A stretch of 36,933 nt of DNA from a virus. Shown here piece after piece: positions 16,504-25,496 of this stretch (positions are counted from its first letter, which is position 1; every line of letters begins with the position of its first letter). Made by a program: the position numbers and the translations under genes. The stretch lies in the IMG/VR virus record IMGVR_UViG_3300014492_000019, positions 1 through 36,933 of that record; one strand, 5' to 3'. A model generated the notes under the pieces. That model had not been told where the DNA came from. It saw only the letters and a list, made by a program, of their open reading frames with translations, and made no database searches.

Positions 16504-18603
16504 ATGCCACACGCAGCCATCAAGCTAATCGGCGGAGCGAATGTTGTCGAGACGCCAACGCTCAATGAAAATAGCGGTATCTCTAGCACGAATCTGACTC
16601 GGTTTTTTTATTCGCCCAACGGTGAAACTCTCGTCCAGAAATTGGGCGGGTGGACACGTTTCTACCCCACCCCCCTCCCCGCCGTCGTGCGCGCCCTCTG
16701 GGCCTGGGAAGATTTAAACCTGCACGCATGGCTCGCGGTCGGCACGCAGACCATCACAGGCACGGATTCTGCGCAGTTGGCCGCAATCACCGGCGGCGTG
16801 CTGCAAGATATCACCCCATCGCAAATATCCGACAGCATCGCGCCCGTCGTCACCTCAACCGCTGGCAGTCCTTCGGTACTCATCACCGATAACACGATCA
16901 CTGGGATCACGAATTACGATTCGGTGTATATCGCGACGCAAATCAGCATCGGGGGCGTGGTGCTGTTCGGGCTGTATGCGACCGATCAGGATGGCTATCT
17001 TGCGCCTAATGCCTACACGGTGCTCTCGCGCGATCAGCTGGGGAACTTGCTCCCCGCCTCAAGCAGCTCGAGCCTGCCCGTGTTGCCGAGCTTCACCACG
17101 GTGTCCGGCTCGACCACGGTGCTCGTGACGCTGCCGAATTACACCTATGCGGCCGGCACGACGTTTCCCGTGTTGGTGCCCACAGCCGTTGGCGGCGTCA
17201 CGTTCTATGGCAACTATGTGGTGCAATCACTCGTCAATGCCAATAGCTTCACCATCGTTTCTAATTCGCCTGCGACCTCCTCGGCCACCGGCACAGTCAA
17301 CGGCGGCAATGCGTACTTTATCTACAATATCGGCTACGGCGCCATTCCGACTGGCACCGGCTACGGCATTGGCCCGTATGGTGCGGGCGGCTATGGTACT
17401 GGCACTCAAGTGTTGCCGCCATCCGCTGCAGCGCCGATCCCTGCGATTGATTGGACGCTCGATAATTTCGGCGAGATCTTAATCGGCTGCGCGATCCAAG
17501 CGCCGCAAACGACCCCGTTTCAGCCCATCTATCAATGGGACCCGGGGCAGCCAACGGCAACGGTGATCGCGGCCGCGCCCTCTGTGAACGATGGAATTTT
17601 TGTGGCGATGCCCCAAAGACAGATCGTCGCATGGGGTTCGACGGTCACGGGCATTCAAGATCCGCTGCTTATTCGCTGGTGCGATGTGCAGAATTTCAAT
17701 TCCTGGATCGCCACGGTAACCAATCAGGCAGGCTCCTATCGCATCCCAAAAGGCTCTCGCATCGTTGCCGGGGTACAAGGTCCGCAGCAGGGCGTCATCT
17801 GGACCGATATTGATGTGTGGAGCATGCAGTATATAGGGCTCCCATACGTCTACTCGTTCAATGAGATCGGCTCAGGGTGCGGCCTCATTGCCAGGAAAGC
17901 CGCGACCTCGATCAACGGTATCTACTATTGGATGGGGCCAGCGCAGTTCTATACACTCTCCTCGAACGGCGTGCAGCCGATCCCGTGTGCAATATGGGAT
18001 GTGATTTTTCAGAATCTGGATCAATTGAATTTGCAGAAAATCCGCGTGGCTGTGAATTCCCGTTTCGGCGAGGTGCAATGGTTCTACCCATCGATCGCTG
18101 GCGGCGGCGAAGTCGACAGTTACGTCAAGTTCAACTATTACCTGAATTTGTGGGATTACGGGTCGCTCGGACGCTCCGCATGGGTCGATCAGTCGGTGTT
18201 GGGTCCTCCGATTGGGGCAGATCCGACATCGCTCTACCTTTACCAGCATGAGACCTCGAATGATGCCGATGGGGTGGCGATGCTGTCCTCATTCCAGACC
18301 GGCTACTATGCGATCTCGGAAGGGGATGTAAAGGCGTTCGTCGATTGGTGCTGGCCCGATATGAAGTGGGGGATGTACGACCATGCACAGACGGCGCAAA
18401 TCCAGATCACGTTCCTCGTGGCCGACTACTCGGGCGACACGCCCCAGGTCTACGGGCCATATACGGTCACCCAAGCGACCGAGTACTTCTACACCCGATT
18501 TCGCGCCCGCCTGATGGCGGTTAAGATATCATCGAGCGATTTAGGGAGCTTCTGGAGGATCGGGAATATCAGGTACCGATTCAGTCAGGACGGCAAGATA
18601 TGA
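16504..18603 (+). CDS. Tail hub/nozzle beta-propeller-like protein (packaged-DNA stabilisation type)
   Basis: A 699-residue protein. The N-terminus has LTRFFYSPNGETLVQKLGGW, a motif resembling the start of podophage tail-hub proteins of the P22 gp10/T7 gp12 kind. A beta insert at about residues 190-265 (TVSGSTTVLVTLPNYTYAAG) is followed by a Gly/Tyr-rich linker. The rest is a Trp-rich beta-propeller-like domain: IYQWDPGQ, WCDVQNFNSWIATVTNQAGS, WFYPSI, KFNYYLNLWDYG. It probably forms the tube or nozzle that closes the DNA exit channel. It follows an adaptor gene, which supports the call. Homology to a named phage protein is inferred by pattern and not confirmed. Confidence 0.7.
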   Translation: MPHAAIKLIGGANVVETPTLNENSGISSTNLTRFFYSPNGETLVQKLGGWTRFYPTPLPAVVRALWAWEDLNLHAWLAVGTQTITGTDSAQLAAITGGVLQDITPSQISDSIAPVVTSTAGSPSVLITDNTITGITNYDSVYIATQISIGGVVLFGLYATDQDGYLAPNAYTVLSRDQLGNLLPASSSSSLPVLPSFTTVSGSTTVLVTLPNYTYAAGTTFPVLVPTAVGGVTFYGNYVVQSLVNANSFTIVSNSPATSSATGTVNGGNAYFIYNIGYGAIPTGTGYGIGPYGAGGYGTGTQVLPPSAAAPIPAIDWTLDNFGEILIGCAIQAPQTTPFQPIYQWDPGQPTATVIAAAPSVNDGIFVAMPQRQIVAWGSTVTGIQDPLLIRWCDVQNFNSWIATVTNQAGSYRIPKGSRIVAGVQGPQQGVIWTDIDVWSMQYIGLPYVYSFNEIGSGCGLIARKAATSINGIYYWMGPAQFYTLSSNGVQPIPCAIWDVIFQNLDQLNLQKIRVAVNSRFGEVQWFYPSIAGGGEVDSYVKFNYYLNLWDYGSLGRSAWVDQSVLGPPIGADPTSLYLYQHETSNDADGVAMLSSFQTGYYAISEGDVKAFVDWCWPDMKWGMYDHAQTAQIQITFLVADYSGDTPQVYGPYTVTQATEYFYTRFRARLMAVKISSSDLGSFWRIGNIRYRFSQDGKI

Positions 18604-18848
18604 GCGATCATAGCTATTCTTCAATGGATCGACCGGTTTCGGTAATCGCACCACTGCAGCCTATTCCTCCGCTCCCCGATCCGATTCCGTTCGCAGTCGA
18701 ATGGGAATTAGTCCAAGACGTTGGGCATCACGAAGATGCTTACTTTCGAGCCGGCTGGCGGTGCATCTCACGTCATGAGGGACACTCTCTTCTCTGTCGT
18801 GAAGGGATCAATGGTCTGCAATTTGTTGTGATGGTGGAAACGCAATGA
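18600..18848 (+). CDS. Small protein of unknown function in the tail operon
   Basis: An 82-residue protein overlapping the tail-hub gene and the next gene by 4 bp each, which supports real expression. It has a proline-rich segment (PLQPIPPLPDPIPFAVEW) followed by a His/Cys-containing C-terminal half (DVGHHEDAYFRAGWRCISRH). No membrane segment, signal peptide or known motif is visible. It could be a small virion or assembly factor; no family is recognised. Confidence 0.6.
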   Translation: MSDHSYSSMDRPVSVIAPLQPIPPLPDPIPFAVEWELVQDVGHHEDAYFRAGWRCISRHEGHSLLCREGINGLQFVVMVETQ

Positions 18849-19216
18849 GCACCCCCAACCCAACCGGCAGCGCCTCACTCTCCGATATTTTAACGGCGGC
18901 GAAAAACCTCGTCGTCGCAGTCAATGGACTGACGCAAGCGTACCTGAACGTCCAGGGCGCCTTGAACGCCGCGAACATTCGAGCGGCCACCGTCATCAAG
19001 GGCGCCGCGGGCCGCGTTGCCAGGGTGAGCGTCATCACGGCGGGGAGCAGCGTTGGGATGATCTATGACGCTTCGACCATTGGGTCGCTCACGAAACCTT
19101 TGTGGCCGATCCCGAATACGGCAAATTCGGAGCCGTTCGAGGTGAACTTGCCGGCATCGTTTGGAATCCTTGTGCAACCTGGCACGGGGCAGGTGGTGAC
19201 GGTGAGCTACTCATGA
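18845..19216 (+). CDS. Small virion protein
   Basis: A 123-residue protein with 4-bp overlaps on both sides. It starts MSTPNPTGSASLSDILTAAK, has a helical middle (VNGLTQAYLNVQGAL) and a beta-sandwich C-terminal half. That half includes GRVARVSVITAGSSVGMIYD and ends FGILVQPGTGQVVTVSYS. Proteins of this design are common next to tail-hub genes in podophages of Pseudomonadota and are presumed minor virion proteins, possibly head decoration or fibre tips. Family resemblance is by pattern only. Confidence 0.65.
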   Translation: MSTPNPTGSASLSDILTAAKNLVVAVNGLTQAYLNVQGALNAANIRAATVIKGAAGRVARVSVITAGSSVGMIYDASTIGSLTKPLWPIPNTANSEPFEVNLPASFGILVQPGTGQVVTVSYS

Positions 19217-19758
19217 GCCTCGAAGCTGCCCTGCGAGTCGCGCGCGATGCTGGGGGCCCGAGCAGCCCGGAGGTGCCGAAGGTCAAAGCTCCTGGCCCGT
19301 ACCACGAGGGGCCGATCCACTCGAGCGTGGCGGGCAGGACCGACCACCTGCCGATGTCTGTGGAGAGCGGATCGTACGTGATTCCCGCCGATATCATTTC
19401 TGGCATGGGGGAGGGCAACACCATTGCGGGATTCAAACACGCCAAGCGGATTTTCTCCGGACTCCCGCGCGCCGCTGGCAACACTCCTTATCGAGGTGTC
19501 GGCGGTCCTTACGATGCTGGGCCCCATCCGTACGACGAGTCATCTGCGAACCCTTACGGTATGGCTCAGGGCGGCGCGACGGATGGAGTCCCGATCGTTG
19601 CGGCGGGCGGCGAACATGTCGTCACTCCTGACCAGGTGCGTGCGGTGGGCGCGGGGGATCTTGATCGCGGGCATCGCGTGCTTGATAAGTGGGTGCTGAA
19701 GATGCGCGCGGAGTTGATTAAAACGCTGAAGCACTTGAAGCCACCGAGGAAGGATTGA
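19213..19758 (+). CDS. Virion-associated protein, function unknown
   Basis: A 181-residue protein. The ATG at 19213 is chosen because it overlaps the upstream stop (ATGA); a start at 19102 would run back through the previous gene. Recognisable pieces are ESGSYVIPADIISGMGEGNT and DGVPIVAAGGEHVVTPDQV, motifs recurring in phage proteins encoded beside ejection-protein genes. The C-terminus is basic (LDKWVLKMRAELIKTLKHLK). No catalytic motif or membrane segment is seen. Position upstream of the putative ejection proteins suggests a virion component. Confidence 0.65.
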   Translation: MSLEAALRVARDAGGPSSPEVPKVKAPGPYHEGPIHSSVAGRTDHLPMSVESGSYVIPADIISGMGEGNTIAGFKHAKRIFSGLPRAAGNTPYRGVGGPYDAGPHPYDESSANPYGMAQGGATDGVPIVAAGGEHVVTPDQVRAVGAGDLDRGHRVLDKWVLKMRAELIKTLKHLKPPRKD

Positions 19759-19759
19759 T

Positions 19760-19954
19760 ATGTATGACCAAGCATTCGTAGATGAAATATTTCAAAAGCT
19801 CGGCGTGCAGGATAAGCCATGGCTTAAGGATTTGTATCTGCCGGGAATTCGCGGCCATATAAGCAAAAAAGCGTCTGTCGAAACGATCGTAGAGCAATTC
19901 AAGGAGCATGCAGATAAGAATCGTAATAAGCCAAGTCCGTGGGCTGAGAAATGA
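19760..19954 (+). CDS. Small protein of unknown function
   Basis: A 64-residue charged protein with a good Shine-Dalgarno (GGAAGG) about 8 bases before the ATG and a 4-bp overlap with the acetyltransferase gene. It has a helical N-terminal half (DQAFVDEIFQKLGVQDKPWL) and a Lys-rich C-terminal half. It may be a partner of the downstream acetyltransferase. No family recognised. Confidence 0.6.
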   Translation: MYDQAFVDEIFQKLGVQDKPWLKDLYLPGIRGHISKKASVETIVEQFKEHADKNRNKPSPWAEK

Positions 19955-20442
19955 CCCCCGATCTCACCATCCGCTTGGCCACGCCCGATGATATGGGCGA
20001 CGTGATGAAGCTTGCGGTGACGGCGTGCAAGGAGAACGGTTTTCTCAATGCGAGCGCTGCACTGCTCGCTAAAGAAATCTACCCCGCACTCTGTCAGGAC
20101 CACGGACTGTGCGCCGTTATCGGACCCACGGGTACGCAAGCGATTGAGGGTCTCGTGCTCATCCGCATCGGCAACATGTGGTACTCGGAAAATATCGTCG
20201 CCGAGGAACGTGCCATTTTCGTGTACCCACAGTTCCGCTCAGCGAAGGGAGGCCGCGCGCGCCAGCTCTGCGAATACAGCAAGCACGTCGCCGATACTTT
20301 AGGTATACCCCTGCTGATTGGGGTATTATCGAATACACGAACAGCCGGTAAAGTCAAGATGTACGAGCGGCTGTTCGGCCAACCAGCGGGAGCGTTTTTT
20401 CTCTACGGGGCCGCCACGCGCGGAACTGAGGTAGTGGGATGA
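19951..20442 (+). CDS. GNAT-family N-acetyltransferase
   Basis: A 163-residue protein. The GNAT fold is indicated by LTIRLATPDDMGDVMKLAV at the start, AIEGLVLIRIGNMWYSENIV as central strands, AIFVYPQFRSAKGGRARQLC as the acetyl-CoA pyrophosphate loop and the following helix, and YERLFGQ at the end. Phages often carry such a gene between tail-hub and ejection-protein genes. It would acetylate an amine from acetyl-CoA in the host cytoplasm; the acceptor is not evident and could be a host protein, a toxin-like small molecule or a virion protein. 4-bp overlaps on both sides. Confidence 0.8.
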   Translation: MTPDLTIRLATPDDMGDVMKLAVTACKENGFLNASAALLAKEIYPALCQDHGLCAVIGPTGTQAIEGLVLIRIGNMWYSENIVAEERAIFVYPQFRSAKGGRARQLCEYSKHVADTLGIPLLIGVLSNTRTAGKVKMYERLFGQPAGAFFLYGAATRGTEVVG

Positions 20443-20690
20443 CAAACGAACGAAGCATTTTTGATACCGTTGCGGATGTTGAGGCCGAAAACGAGGCCGG
20501 CGGTTTTGCCGACTCCGACATCCTCATGGAGTTGCGCGAGTATGTGCGCACGAGCCTCGAGGCGAATGACTGCATCAGCACGGGCATGGACGGGTGCGGC
20601 TGCGGATCTGCCGACATCGAGATGGAATTCGAGGGCATTCGATTCAATGTATCGATCAGCCTCTCCGAAGATGAAGAGACGGAGCATTGA
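20439..20690 (+). CDS. Small acidic protein of unknown function
   Basis: An 83-residue, strongly acidic protein with a Cys cluster in the middle (MDGCGCGSADIEMEF). The acidic N-terminal helix (ADSDILMELREYVRTSLEAN) and the beta-like end (IRFNVSISLSEDEETEH) are otherwise featureless. It overlaps the acetyltransferase by 4 bp and meets the GIY-YIG gene at its stop codon. The charge could suit nucleic-acid mimicry, but that is speculation; no family recognised. Confidence 0.6.
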   Translation: MTNERSIFDTVADVEAENEAGGFADSDILMELREYVRTSLEANDCISTGMDGCGCGSADIEMEFEGIRFNVSISLSEDEETEH

Positions 20691-21550
20691 TGAGCGACGC
20701 TAGGTTTTATGTGTATGAGCATTGGCGTCCGGATCGCGGTGAGTGCTTTTACGTCGGAAAGGGCGTCGGTCGACGCGCTCGGCAACTATACAAAAGTGCC
20801 CGCAACGATTATCACTTGGCTATCCAAGCGAAGCTTTGCCGGCTTGGGCTGAAGGTCGAAATAAAAATCGCAGTTGGCGATTTGGATGAGGCCACAGCGC
20901 ATTCGAAAGAAATAGAATTGATAGCGTTCTGGCGCGCCGCAGGCCACAAACTCGTTAACTTAACCGATGGGGGCGAAGGATCATCCAACCCAAGCGAGCA
21001 AACTAGAGCGCTCATGCGGGCTGCAAAACTCGGCAAGAAATTGACTGCAGAACATAAAGCCAAGATTGCAGAGAAATCCAGGGAATATGCATCTGATCCA
21101 GATTACATAGCGAGGCTTTCTGCTGCGATTGGAGCGGCTGCGAATACGCCCAGAGCCAAAGCGCGAGCTAGCGAGCATTTCAAAAAATTAATCAGAACAC
21201 CTCAGCACTGCGCGCGAATTTCGGCGGCTATGATTGGCAAGAAATTATCCCCCGAACATGCGCAAAAAGCTCGGTTCGCAAGTTTTGGACGCAAGCAGCG
21301 ACCAGAAGAAATTGAGCGGCGTCGATTAGCGAATACTGGCAAAAAAAGATCACCAGAATTTTGTCAGCAAATGCGAGATCTCCAGAATCGGCCGGATATT
21401 AAATCTGCCAATGCTGAGCGCATGCGAAAATTGAACGCTGATCCGGTGTTTAAGGAAGCAAGTCGCCAACTTCTCATAGCGAGAAATAAGGCGAGAACTG
21501 GCGAAAAAAGACTGCGAAATAAAACTGAAAAACTTCAGGGAAATCAATAA
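20690..21550 (+). CDS. GIY-YIG homing endonuclease with NUMOD3-like repeats
   Basis: A 286-residue protein. The N-terminal domain has a GIY-YIG-type layout: FYVYEHWRPDRGECFYVGKG followed by GRRARQL, then KEIELIAFWRA for the catalytic Glu region and NLTDGGEG near residue 97. From about residue 100 there are several NUMOD3-like DNA-binding repeats of the type TRALMRAAKLGKKLTAEHKA, ISAAMIGKKLSPEHAQKA and RRLANTGKKRSPEFCQQM. Such free-standing genes spread by cutting cognate sites in related phages. It sits just before the large ejection-protein gene, which begins with TTG one base after this stop, so insertion seems recent and tolerated. ATG at 20690 is preferred over the adjacent TTG at 20687. 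Confidence 0.88.
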   Translation: MSDARFYVYEHWRPDRGECFYVGKGVGRRARQLYKSARNDYHLAIQAKLCRLGLKVEIKIAVGDLDEATAHSKEIELIAFWRAAGHKLVNLTDGGEGSSNPSEQTRALMRAAKLGKKLTAEHKAKIAEKSREYASDPDYIARLSAAIGAAANTPRAKARASEHFKKLIRTPQHCARISAAMIGKKLSPEHAQKARFASFGRKQRPEEIERRRLANTGKKRSPEFCQQMRDLQNRPDIKSANAERMRKLNADPVFKEASRQLLIARNKARTGEKRLRNKTEKLQGNQ

Positions 21551-21551
21551 C

Positions 21552-24500
21552 TTGGGAGGAAAAACTTCAACGTCTACGTCGGGAGTTAGCATCCCTCCCG
21601 CCGTACTTAGTCAATACCAAAGTGTCAACGCCGCAGCGACACAAACCGCTGCTCAGCCCTTCCAGTCGTACGGCACCGCTGGCGCGACTAACGCTGATGG
21701 CACCGCGCAACAATTCGTGGCGCCTACGACTGCCACTCAAAATGCAGGTATCGCCAATACGAATGCCGCCGCGAACGAAGCGCAGCCCGCTTATGCCGCC
21801 GCTCAGAGCGGGCTTGCGAGCACCCAGGCGAATACGACTGGCGTCAACAATGCAGCCCTTGGATTAACTGCCGCATCCGCTCAGGCGGTTGATCCCACAG
21901 CGCTCACAAGCGCTGACATTAATCAATATATGTCGCCCTATTTGCAGGATGTGGTCGGCTCTGAATCCGCGCTTTTGAATCAGAACAACCAGCAGCAGCA
22001 GTCCGGACAGATGGGAACAGCCATCAGTTCGGGTGCCTTCGGCGGAGACCGCTCAGGCGTTGCGGCGGCAAATCTTGCGCAACAGCAGAGCCTCTCAAAT
22101 GCATCGATTTATTCCGGGCTACTCAATACCGGCTATAACAACGCCCTCTCCACTGCCCAGCAACAGCAGGGTGTTGACCTCTCGGCGGCCCAAGCGAATC
22201 GCACGGCCTTGGGCGCCGCAGGAAATCAGCTTGCAAGCATCGGCAGCACCGCTTACGGCGAAGGAGCGAACACGGCGACCACGGAAGCAAGCTTAGGTGC
22301 TGGCGCACAGACAGCGGCTCTGCAAGGCGCTAACGCGCAGATCGCCGCGGGCACCGTGCAGCAGCAGACTCAACAGGCGCAGGACACCGCGGAATATAAT
22401 CAGTTCGAGCAACAGCAGAGCTATCCGTTCCAAGTTGACCAATTTTTGGCGAATATCGCCGAAGGTACCGGCGCGTTGTCAGGGAGTACGACGACGACGA
22501 CCCAACCTGGCGGCTTCTTCTCCGACGAACGCCTGAAAGAAGACAAGCGCCCGGTCGGCAAAACCTTCGACGGTCAAACCATCTATTCGTACAAAATGAA
22601 GGGCGACCCGCGTACGCGCATGGGACTGATGGCCGGCGAAGTGGAGGATAAGCACCCGAACGCGGTGGGCTTAGCTGCGGGCTACAAGACGGTCGATTAC
22701 GGCAAGGCGACCGAAAAGGCCGCGAACAAGAGCCATTTTTATTCCGGCGGCGTGGTGCCGATACGCAAGGCTGGCGGCGGCGGTGCGTCGGATCCCTACG
22801 ACATGCAGGCGATTCTGCAGGCACAGCAGCAGATGTACGCAGGCTTAGGCGCCGCGCATCAGGAATCTCGAGTGCCTGCTGCGCAATCTGGATCGCATCA
22901 ACTGGCGGTTTCCAATGCGCCGGCAAGTGCACCTCCCTCTGGCGTATCCAAGGTTAATCAGTCGATTGGATTGGGGCAAAAGGGATATCAGGCATACAAC
23001 CATTTTGCTGGGGCCACCCCATCCTCGGGCGTCGGCGTGGCCGGCGCGGATCCGCAGTACCTGGATGCGGCACAGGGGGCATTGGATTCCGGAGGGGGGG
23101 CAGACGCTGCAGCCACGGGCGCTGCCGATACGGCTGGCGTCGGGGCAGCCGATTCCGCGGCAGCTGGAGCGGGTAGTGCCGCCGCTGGGAGTGCCGCGAC
23201 GGGAGCAGCAGCCGATGCGGCTGGCACCGCTGCCGCTGATGCCGCCGCCGCTCTAGCAGCCGAATACGTCGCCGCCGATGCCGGCGTTGCCCTCGCCGCC
23301 TATCAACGCGGCGGTGCGATTCGGCGCGGGCTGGCCAGTGGTGGGATGCCCTACCAGTCGAGTGATCCGGGGACGCCCTATGGCGACACGGGCGGCGATC
23401 TCGATGTGCCCGATGAGGAGAATACCAACAAGCTAAAAGCCGCTCCTGGCGCCGGTAAGCAGCCTACAGGCTTGCAAACGCTCATGACGTTGGGCACGCA
23501 AGAAGGCGCCTCAAACGCCATCGGCGGCATGTTCAGCAATGAGGCGCTCGCCGCGGGTGGCCGCATCGGTAAGGGTGATGGCGGAGGTCTGGATCCGATT
23601 GAGGTCGATAGCACCGCGCCCGATCCGGTGACCTATGCGGGTGGCGTCGACGCAAGTTCCGTGCCAACGGTCGACCCGGGTGCGCCCTCGGCGCCGATCG
23701 CCGACTCTGCTGGGCTTGCGCCCGCGAAGGCCGATGACAAGAAGGACGGTCCCTCCTGGTGGGATCGTAACAAGGGCAACGTCATCCCCGCGCTTGAGGG
23801 ACTGGCCGCCATGGGCACGGCACCGACCCGATCCTGGGGCCGGGCGTTGGCGACAGGCCTTGGGGCTGGAGCGGAGGCGTATGTGCCGACGCAGGAGGGG
23901 TTGGCGAATGCAGGGCTGACGCAGCAAAAAGCGCGTAATGAGGGATATCAGGCCGACCTAATGCAGGCGGCTAACAACGTGGCAATACCCGCGCTCGCCG
24001 GAACTCGATCGCCAGCCGCTGGCTCTCCCGCGTCAACACCTGGTGCCGGCACCCCAAACGGTGCAGCCCCCTATCAGCCGACCGCTCCGGCACCAACCCT
24101 CGCGCAGCAATTGCGGCAGAAGTACCAGAATCCACCGCTTACCGCCGAGGAAGCGCAAAAGGTGCAGCAGGCAAATTACCTGTCGGCGGCTACGAAGAAT
24201 CCAGCATGGACCACGGCGGCGGAGACTGCGCCAAAGAATCGCGCGATTCAGACGTCATACGCGAATCAGCAGGATGCGCAGAATAATTACGATAATGCGG
24301 TGCAGACGTACAACGCCACCAAAGATACGAATCCGACGATGGCCGCATCAGCGGCGGCGACCGCAGATGCGTACCAGCAATACACTGGGGATGAACCCAT
24401 GACTGGCGCCGGCGGCGTGCAACTCAATAAACGCACGAAAGAGCCGTACATTGGCACCCAGGCGCAGCGACTGTCCCCTGAAGCGTATACGCAATTGGCG

Positions 24501-25496
24501 ACGCAATTGGATCAAAAAGTCGATGTTCCCGCTGGCGATCCGGATGATGCCGGAAAGACGGTGCAGATTTCTGGATATCAGAAGATGGGGTACCCCACGC
24601 GCAAGGCGGCTATCGATGCGCTGGTTCCGGCGGGTACACCGGGCGTCCCAGGCACGTCCGCATCTGCGCCGAGAGCTGCCGCGACTCCGCCGGCAGTCCC
24701 CACTCGAACAGCTCCCCCAGTGAGAGCCCCCCTACAGGGGGCGATGCAACCCTCCACGCCGACCGCGACAGCGACGCTGGCGCGACCCGACCAACCGACC
24801 GTGCCAGTGAATGGTATTCCAGCGCCGCTGGTTCAAAAAGCCTTTACCGATCCGACGTACTTCCCGCGCAAAACGGCAAACCAACTGGGTACTACATTCG
24901 GATCGGCGACCAAGGAGAAATCCGACGCTGAGGCTAAGCGCTCTGTGGCGCTGCAGGACTTCGCGAGCGAGACGGCAACGACCTCAGGCTCTGCGATGCA
25001 ATATATCGACGCGGCGCAGAAAATCTTGAACTCCAAGGGGGCCCCGGTGACGGGCGCATGGGGTCCAGTCGCGAAGCAAATAAGCCGAGTGCTCGGCACG
25101 GCCGATGCCAATAATTACGAGGAGGTGTCCAAGCAGCTCATTAATTTGGCAGTGCAGTCCGGCAAGAGTAATTTCCCGAATGCCACCCAGAAAGAAGTCG
25201 GCATCCAGTTGGAGCAGGCTAGCCCAGCGACCGATCAAACGGGTCCGGCATTGCGCAACTTGCTGAATGAAACCAAGCGGATCACTCAGTATAATTTGGA
25301 CACGTCTAATCTCGCTTTGAAGTACTTGGACAAGAACGGCAAAGCGTTGCGTTTCGGCGATTGGAATCAAGAGTATCACCCGAAATCCGAGGCGGTAAAT
25401 CAAACGACCGCGCCCGCCGCCGCTATCCAGCACCTGAAGGCGCACCCGGAGCTGTCGGATGCCTTCAAGGCGAAATACGGTTACCTGCCTCCATGA
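21552..25496 (+). CDS. Putative internal/ejection protein with S74-chaperone-like motif
   Basis: A 1314-residue protein with TTG start; AGGGAAA about 10 bases upstream is a plausible ribosome site. Residues 1-320 are Ala/Gln/Asn-rich helices (QYQSVNAAATQTAA) typical of phage internal virion proteins. At about 323-385 lies a stretch resembling the peptidase S74 intramolecular chaperone: SDERLKEDKRPVG, YSYKMKGDPRTRMGLMAGEV, and KTVDYGKA. An Ala-rich low-complexity tract covers about 517-583. The C-terminal about 220 residues (AAQKILNSKGAPVTGAWGPV, LKYLDKNGKALRFGDW) form a helical domain common at the end of such proteins. Size and place before a second long protein suggest delivery into the host with the DNA. 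S74-like activity would be unusual mid-protein and may be decayed. Confidence 0.7.
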   Translation: MGGKTSTSTSGVSIPPAVLSQYQSVNAAATQTAAQPFQSYGTAGATNADGTAQQFVAPTTATQNAGIANTNAAANEAQPAYAAAQSGLASTQANTTGVNNAALGLTAASAQAVDPTALTSADINQYMSPYLQDVVGSESALLNQNNQQQQSGQMGTAISSGAFGGDRSGVAAANLAQQQSLSNASIYSGLLNTGYNNALSTAQQQQGVDLSAAQANRTALGAAGNQLASIGSTAYGEGANTATTEASLGAGAQTAALQGANAQIAAGTVQQQTQQAQDTAEYNQFEQQQSYPFQVDQFLANIAEGTGALSGSTTTTTQPGGFFSDERLKEDKRPVGKTFDGQTIYSYKMKGDPRTRMGLMAGEVEDKHPNAVGLAAGYKTVDYGKATEKAANKSHFYSGGVVPIRKAGGGGASDPYDMQAILQAQQQMYAGLGAAHQESRVPAAQSGSHQLAVSNAPASAPPSGVSKVNQSIGLGQKGYQAYNHFAGATPSSGVGVAGADPQYLDAAQGALDSGGGADAAATGAADTAGVGAADSAAAGAGSAAAGSAATGAAADAAGTAAADAAAALAAEYVAADAGVALAAYQRGGAIRRGLASGGMPYQSSDPGTPYGDTGGDLDVPDEENTNKLKAAPGAGKQPTGLQTLMTLGTQEGASNAIGGMFSNEALAAGGRIGKGDGGGLDPIEVDSTAPDPVTYAGGVDASSVPTVDPGAPSAPIADSAGLAPAKADDKKDGPSWWDRNKGNVIPALEGLAAMGTAPTRSWGRALATGLGAGAEAYVPTQEGLANAGLTQQKARNEGYQADLMQAANNVAIPALAGTRSPAAGSPASTPGAGTPNGAAPYQPTAPAPTLAQQLRQKYQNPPLTAEEAQKVQQANYLSAATKNPAWTTAAETAPKNRAIQTSYANQQDAQNNYDNAVQTYNATKDTNPTMAASAAATADAYQQYTGDEPMTGAGGVQLNKRTKEPYIGTQAQRLSPEAYTQLATQLDQKVDVPAGDPDDAGKTVQISGYQKMGYPTRKAAIDALVPAGTPGVPGTSASAPRAAATPPAVPTRTAPPVRAPLQGAMQPSTPTATATLARPDQPTVPVNGIPAPLVQKAFTDPTYFPRKTANQLGTTFGSATKEKSDAEAKRSVALQDFASETATTSGSAMQYIDAAQKILNSKGAPVTGAWGPVAKQISRVLGTADANNYEEVSKQLINLAVQSGKSNFPNATQKEVGIQLEQASPATDQTGPALRNLLNETKRITQYNLDTSNLALKYLDKNGKALRFGDWNQEYHPKSEAVNQTTAPAAAIQHLKAHPELSDAFKAKYGYLPP

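Noticed and set aside
19102-19212. Upstream extension of the 181-residue virion protein
   Set aside because: It would read the previous gene in another frame; the ATG at 19213 has the usual 4-bp overlap and a normal N-terminus follows.
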